Assembly (NCBI GenBank): GCA_027405735.1
Contig: JAPEHQ010000006.1
Location: 1,860,001 to 1,924,000, forward strand
Reading direction: 5' to 3'
Source of the DNA: Mucor racemosus
Taxonomy: Eukaryota; Mucoromycota; Mucoromycetes; Mucorales; Mucoraceae
DNA length: 64,000 nt
Part shown: positions 58,407-64,000 of the stretch, piece after piece
How positions within the stretch are numbered: position 1 is the first letter of the stretch
Layout: every line of letters begins with the position of its first letter
Position numbers and translations under genes: made by a program
Notes under the pieces: generated by a model
What the model saw: the letters and a program-made list of their open reading frames with translations, nothing else
Told to the model about the DNA's origin: nothing
Databases searched by the model: none

Positions 58407-59712
58407 TTATCTCGAAGCTTCCAATTTTTCAAAATGCTTTTTAGCAGCTGCAATATTGAGTAATGTTGCTGCAGATTCTAAATCAATAAATCATGCATTA
58501 GCTTAATCTCCTATATTTGCAATACCGTGGAGAAAAACTTACGTATATTAGGATCTGACATGACAATCATGGCATAGGTATTATTTGTTAAAACATCAAT
58601 GAAGGCGGTAAAACTACTTCCTCTGATTTCCATACTTTTAAACCTTGTTTGCGATCGACTATAAAAAAATGTTTCAGCAATAAATTCAACTTGTAGGCAT
58701 GTAAACTTACCTGCAACCCAAATTAAACTGCTTTATAATATTACTAATTTTTTCAAATCGATGATGATCTTGATGTGGAATTGTTGCGGCTGTTGCAATC
58801 ACTAGAAATGTTGTTCTTTCAAATAAAACAACTTCATCAGCATCACAAATACGGCAAAAATGATCCAAATGTGATTCCAATACACGGATATTTGGGATCA
58901 AGCAATGTACAATTTTAGACCAAGCCTATCATGAATCATTATTACTCGATTAAAAAAAAATCAGATTATATAATACATACTGCATACAAGGTTTCATCCC
59001 AAATAGATGTTCGAAAGGCTTGTATATTTAATGGTTCAGAACGTTTTTGAAGTTCGGTGATACGCTGCTCAAAAATCTATTGCGAGAAAAAATACAGTAA
59101 ATACACATGCACAAACTCATATATTACCTAAATATATATACCTGATCTCTTTGATGTTCGGGTACAAGATCCATTTTATGTATCAGACAAAAAATACGAG
59201 CTTCCTTTGAGTTGGCAAGAATAGCTTCCAAACATGATTGATAATAGTGCAAATCCTTTTCCCAATCTCTACTTTCTACATCAAAAACATAAATGAGAAC
59301 TTCCACATTTTTGAAAATTCTATCTCTTTGTGATGCAAAATAATTTTCCATAAATGCTTCTTGACTATGATATATTTATATATATATTAGTATTTTGAGG
59401 ATTATTCGGTGTATAATATTACCCTCCACAATCCCATAAGTTAAGAACCAAGTTGCCCAAGAATTTAACATTGGAGTGTTCAACATCGACTATTATAATA
59501 TGTTAAATATGAACAAAGCAAAGTAAGGCGAAAGATATACGCACTTGTGGCACCGAGTCTCCTTGTATCTCGAGCAATATAATTACTGAAAATAATGGAA
59601 CGCATAGACGTCTTTCCAGATCCACTCTTTCCCATAAGCAACACCTTTATAAAAATATTTAGTAAAAGAAAAACAGCCTTGTAGCTTTGTATACCTTCTC
59701 TTTCTTCTTCAT
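58407..59712 (-). CDS. Ras-related GTPase Gtr1 (RagA/B type)
   Basis: Eight exons (59695-59712, 59545-59644, 59423-59489, 59142-59364, 58981-59076, 58711-58925, 58543-58658, 58407-58477) give 301 residues. P-loop [27 protein letters not shown] (switch I), [15 protein letters not shown] (switch II) and [11 protein letters not shown] (G4) mark the Gtr1/RagA subgroup. A longin-like roadblock domain fills the C-terminal half ([32 protein letters not shown]). Gtr1 pairs with Gtr2 in the EGO/Ragulator system at the vacuole and passes amino-acid sufficiency to TORC1. Two exons are under 70 nt, so gene finders may miss the start; the first exon has only six codons. No Gtr2 gene is seen here. Confidence 0.95.
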
Positions 59713-60179
59713 TTTATTTGATGCTTTTTAAAAAGAATAAGGTATACAGAAAAGAAGAAGGTAAGATGGCCCAATCTAGTTGTAATGTGTGACTTTATGC
59801 TACCGGAGGTCAATCAACACTATGAGGAGTTTACTAATTACAATGCCAGGATGGATTTGAATGCAGATCAATAAATCAAAGATGACATATTATTTGCGTT
59901 TGAAAAGAAAAAGAGCATACTACAATAAATTATTTACTCAAAAACATTAAAGCCATTACATTTTTACGCTAAAACCTGTCGGAAACAAGAAGCTAGTTTA
60001 TATAAGCTAAAATGGTTTGCTATATATAGTAGACTAATCACGGCAGTATTCAACAAAAACCCCAGACAGAAATATTGGGTGTTCCAGGATATTGTCGTAC
60101 ATATTACAGTTTCCCAAGTTTATATTTTGCCTACAAAAAAGCTATTCATTTAAGAGGACATTTTTTGAAACGTATGTGA
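59713..60179. other. Promoter side of Gtr1
   Basis: 467 bp of AT-rich DNA between Gtr1 and R1 copy E. No specific element identified. Confidence 0.4.
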
Positions 60180-61833
60180 ATTGGTCGTATTATGCTACTT
60201 ATTCTTGAATAATTTATATCTCACCAAAAACTCGATAAATAACAGCTATATTATATTGCTTTCGTACTCTAAATAGGTCCGACGTTTGATCCGTATCCAA
60301 CTAATGTTTTCAATAAATAATAGTAAAATCAAAATATATGCACATGTACTTGAGATGCTCAAGTTTGATCTAAAGTTGCGCTTTATTGGATATCCATCCA
60401 CTATCAGATAGAATAAACTTTTTAATGCTAATGTTTCAGATTTTCACAGGTATTTCAGTGGTCATGCTAAAGAGCAAAAACTTTGAGTCTTCGTATTCCT
60501 GCAAAATAATAAGCCATGCTAACACGTTCTACTAATAAAACTTACTTGTTTTGAAGTTCTCTATAACATATTTGAATATAAAAAAATTCTGAGCAATTTT
60601 ATTTTTTTTCATTTTTTTGGGAATTTCTATAGTAGATTTCAAAATATTGGTTAAATTGAGCAACATGTTTTTTTCATTCATGTCTTTAAGCTCGTTAAGC
60701 TCTCTCGGACCCAATTTAGAGTTTTTCAAAATATTAATTTTTCGTGGAGATATCCTCAAAAATGTGTACAAAAAAGGTATTTTCATTTCTAACCTCAATT
60801 TTTTCCTTATATACCCTCATCCCAAATTCTAAATCTGAAAAAAAATTGGACAAAAATCTTTTTTTCTCTACGAAAAATGCAGCTAAAAGATGTTGCAATA
60901 GCTCGATCGATAGATAATTTTTTTGCGCATTATTTCAATTTATTATATTTTAAATATGCTTATAAAAAGTGATGTGTATCTTCAAAAAACTTCCAAAATT
61001 TCAATTGCATTTTACGCAAAACTTAATGTAAAATGTTTGTCTGAATTTTATTTAGATGGATGCAGAATGCAAAACTGTACAAAAGCTATTTAGTATACTA
61101 GGTCGATTTACTTTGCAGTTCATAATCAATTAAACGATTTTGTTTTTTTCATCATTTTTCGTCCATTTTTTAAAATAAATTTTGGAACCCAGTTATCATA
61201 ATCTGTAAGCTGTGATATTGACTATTATTTTAATTTTCTCGATGAAAAATCAATATTTTTGGATGAAACAAAAAATACAGAGTAGCAATCAATTAGATCT
61301 ATATTGTGAATACAGAAATTAAGCCCTGCATAATGAGTTTTAAGTGTAATGAGTCAAACATTTCAGTTTCATTCATGCAAAACCTTGCCTCATTCCTTAT
61401 ATAAATACTACAAGGAAATCATTACATGATCCCTTGTAGATTTATCTGTCTTGTTACACTCCCTTTACGTTTATTTATTCACTAATAAATATCTAATTTA
61501 CAAAAAATAAGAACACCAACCTTCATCAATCCAGTGATCGCCAATTTATAATAGCAAGAATAATATCTATAAGCATGTTATTCACCTTTGTTGTTAGTCC
61601 AAAATTACAGATCATTACATTAAGTTTTACAAAATAATAATCTAATATTTACAACTGCAGAAAACAAAGAAAAGATCCTATTCTTGTGAATATTAATCCC
61701 ATCAATCTCCAATTATACATGATGATAGATTTAAATATATTCTGCATAAAAATTCATATTTTCACTTTCACAAATCACTGTGAATTGAGAAAACCATCAG
61801 CAAAACATGATATTTCTGTCCAATAAAACTACC
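60180..61833 (+). repeat. R1 family repeat, copy E (split by solo LTR F1)
   Basis: Diverged copy that follows copy C from ATTATGCTACTTATTCTT on. It continues on both sides of the F1 LTR at 61345-61619: after the LTR, CTCCAATTATACATGAT matches R1 near 29290. It ends where the second LTR begins at 61834. ORFs inside are not conserved with other copies in any consistent frame. Confidence 0.8.
61345..61619 (-). mobile_element. Solo LTR, family F1, copy 2
   Basis: 275 bp, minus strand, with the same TGTAATGA/TCATTACA ends as copy 1. It is flanked by 5-bp duplications TTAAG at 61340-61344 and 61620-61624. The duplication differs from copy 1 (CCAAT), so the two are independent insertions. Confidence 0.9.
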
Positions 61834-62376
61834 TGTTGTGTCGTATATTTTTATGTTTGATAAATAATGCTTAAAAAAACTACAATTAAAAGAGAATGAG
61901 TAATGAATCAGTTCTTCAACTGTATAATAAAAGTAAGATATCGTTTATTTAGATATAAAAGTATGGCCTTTTATATTGATTTGACATTGAGATCCTGAGA
62001 TTCAATTTAAGGCACTATTGAACCATTAGATCTGTTTGATAGTAATCTATGGATTGAAATGGATCAATCATGATTTAACCGTTCTTGCAAAGTTTGTCAG
62101 TTGTCTTGTTTCAACGCTGCGCTAAATGTGCTTGGATGTTGATTTGATAGCTACTTGATTAATTAACCGCTGGGATGAAATAGTATGGTGTCATAATTGA
62201 GGTCCAAGGTCCAAGCGTTCTTGGTAATTACTGGGTTAAACTTGGTACTCTAGGATTTTCTTATATCCGATATCAAGACTTGCACTTCAATACATATCGT
62301 AGTCGTCAATAGATTGTAAGATGTATTGATACTGTAGAAGGTGATAATGTATGATACTAGTAGGTGGAATACAACA
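61834..62376 (-). mobile_element. Solo LTR of the Gypsy-type element
   Basis: 543 bp, homologous to the LTR at 25462-25996 but on the other strand, with 6-bp inverted ends (TGTTGT...ACAACA). Flanking bases differ on the two sides (R1 on the left, R2 on the right), so there is no target duplication. It probably formed by recombination between two insertions. Confidence 0.8.
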
Positions 62377-63949
62377 TATTGGCTCTTGCATGTATTGCTC
62401 TACATCAACAACGCATTGGATTGCATTATTGTCTATAATCTATATTAATAAAGCAAATGCAATTTAAAAACCCAGTATTCCAGTAAAAAATGCAATGGAA
62501 TTTTGAGAACGGCGTGATGCTCATGTACAAACCAATTTGTGCCCATACGATTAGCTCATTATTCTCATGGTCAGATTTTATTATTTTGCACAAATAAGGA
62601 TAATGATATGCTTATAGCCAACTCTACTATTACGGACACATGGGATTAATGTCATGCACATGGACGAATCTATAGTTCTTCACATACAGGCTTTTCGTTG
62701 TGCTCGTGTGCAGTTTCTTTTGTTGTGCCCATATGCATCGTGTTATCTTTTTAGCCATTATTCAGTGAGCACAACAGCTCAGGCTATAGTATGCAGCCCA
62801 CCTGGGCACAACAAAATCATCTTGTGCAGCACAGGTCGGCCGTAGTGCTTTTATATATAAATCCTTTAAATTTGTAATTTTGCTGCATCCACCGGTTATT
62901 TGTAAGATAATAATGAACCTTTTGATTTGTAATCCTTATTTTCAAGAAGCCAGCTAACTGATATGTGGTAACATTCTTGATTGTTCTTATTGTTCTAAAG
63001 TAAGATCCAAGAAACGGGATATGTGAGACATATCCATTTGTTGGATTTAACTATATGAAATAAGCTCAACTTAAACGTGCTGTGTTACTAATGTAAATAG
63101 ATTGATCTGACATGGAATGTCAGAAAGACATAATCGATCCAAAACTGATCTAATGAATAAATATAATATAGAATCTGTATATAAATATGACAAATTATTG
63201 ATATTAAATAAAGATGATCTTCAGTTTTTGTGTGTGATTTAATTTAACAAGTTTCTTTATTCAATTATACATTTTTTCTTGCTACAATATTTATTTTAAA
63301 TCTTGAGCATTTCAGATTTTATGGACTTTTTTCAAATCCGGTTGTATCATCTTATACTTTTCGACTTAAATACGTTATTAGGCTAATAATGTTGTAGATT
63401 GTATTTATGCTTTACTTAAAATAAGCCTTTGAATTATTAATAGCAATAAAGTCGAACCTTAATTTGTGTATGAAATTTCGATACCTGCATTTTATAACTG
63501 CTTGGAATATTTAAACAAACGCGTCCGGGCTGTCCGGTGATTTTTTCTATAGATTTAAAGCTTGGAAATATCTTTAGGTGGCCGCTTCCGGAGATTATTG
63601 TTCGGCTTTTTTTTTGGAAGAGTGACCATTGGCAAAAATATGAATCATATAATAATGCTACATTTAATTTAATATCATCAATTAAATGAATCAATAGATT
63701 TGTCATGAACCTGTCAAGCCTAATATATTATTATACTACTATTATTACCCTATATCCTAATCACATCACACATTATTACGTTATCCGAATTGCATATTAA
63801 TCTCCAGCTTATGCAAGAGATTCTATTACTATACGCACTGCGACACAACCAATGGCCACGTTACAATATCAACTTACTCGCATTAAAGTTATAGAGTAAT
63901 TCAGTATCATTATGTTCCTGAAGTCTAGTTCCCTTCGTGAACTAGACTT
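62377..63949 (-). repeat. R2 family repeat, copy 2 (inverted)
   Basis: The minus strand matches copy 1 (41436-42723 and 46876-47024) through its length, apart from an about 150-bp segment (62880-63030) absent from copy 1 but present in the 8-kb copy. It contains the hAT target site without an insertion and ends with a perfect hairpin. The ORF at 62654-62845 has a counterpart in copy 1 (42390-42596 minus), but both lie over the TTGTGC cluster and no domain is recognisable. Confidence 0.85.
63922..63948. repeat. Terminal hairpin of R2 copy 2
   Basis: AGTCTAGTTC (63922-63931), loop CCTTCGT, then GAACTAGACT (63939-63948): a perfect 10-bp stem, extendable by one A-T pair. It marks the R2 end, because sequence outside differs between the two copies. 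Confidence 0.85.
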
Positions 63950-64000
63950 TTGAATAATTTAGTATAAATAATCATCTTACTTTCATAATTCCTTTTATTT

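Noticed and set aside
60532..60798. ORFs in R1 left half (8638, 23744, 49280, 60532, 60617) as real proteins
   Set aside because: Open frames occur on different strands in different copies with stops elsewhere, as expected for AT-rich repeat DNA.
41105..62376. 41-50 kb and 60-64 kb as one inverted segmental duplication
   Set aside because: The shared families differ in order detail, and the two F1 LTRs have different 5-bp duplications (CCAAT, TTAAG), so they inserted independently.
1..64000. tRNA, rRNA or CRISPR features
   Set aside because: I looked for T-loop motifs, conserved rRNA blocks and regularly spaced repeats and found none with a supporting structure. A dedicated covariance-model scan was not possible here.

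Overview
The window is eukaryotic and reads as AT-rich nuclear DNA of a fungus, most likely a Mucoromycota (Mucorales-like) species; the rank is an inference. Genes are split by many short introns (about 50-100 nt, GTAAGT-type donors). Gene content is fungal: a Kre9/KNH cell-wall protein, an Mnr2/Alr-type CorA transporter, Gtr1, a protein disulfide isomerase ending in HDEL, and an Ybt1-like ABCC pump. A BTG/Tob protein, rare outside animals but known in early-diverging fungi, also fits. I saw no rRNA, tRNA, CRISPR or bacterial-style operon.

Layout. 0.4-6.4 kb is a gene block: enoyl-CoA hydratase-like, BTG/Tob and CorA/Mnr2 on the minus strand, then PDI divergent on plus. 7.8-16.2 kb is repeat DNA (families here called R1 and R2) carrying a complete LINE with two open ORFs and a 13-bp target duplication. 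18.0-21.6 kb holds a Kre9/KNH protein and a GPI-type cysteine-rich surface protein head to head, then ethanolamine-phosphate cytidylyltransferase. 23-30 kb has two more R1 copies around the 5' part of a decayed Gypsy-type LTR element. 31.5-40.7 kb is genic again: a seven-exon ABCC transporter, an EXPERA (EBP-like) protein missed by simple ORF finding because its exons are tiny, and L-fuconate dehydratase. 41-50 kb is nested repeats: R2, split by a 4,152-bp hAT transposon whose nine-exon transposase frame is fully open and which has an exact 8-bp target duplication, then a solo LTR and an inverted R1 piece. 51-59.7 kb holds Rae1/Gle2, a Gfo/Idh/MocA oxidoreductase, a hypothetical protein, a CCDC90/DUF1640 mitochondrial protein and Gtr1. 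60-64 kb is R1, two solo LTRs and an R2 copy inverted relative to the one at 41 kb.

How the genes fit together. Most are unlinked housekeeping functions. Three share the secretory or surface route: PDI folds secreted proteins, and the Kre9-like and GPI-type proteins are likely wall or surface products that may share one promoter region. Gtr1 (TORC1 nutrient signalling), the Mg2+ transporter and the ABCC pump relate to vacuole or nutrient physiology, but nothing here shows they are co-regulated.

The most notable items are the two apparently complete mobile elements (hAT and LINE), the two unclassified repeat families R1 and R2, R2's terminal hairpin and TTGTGC clusters, and the head-to-head surface-protein pair. 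All splice models were made by eye; each listed CDS closes in frame across its exons. Identity levels between repeat copies were judged by eye and not computed.
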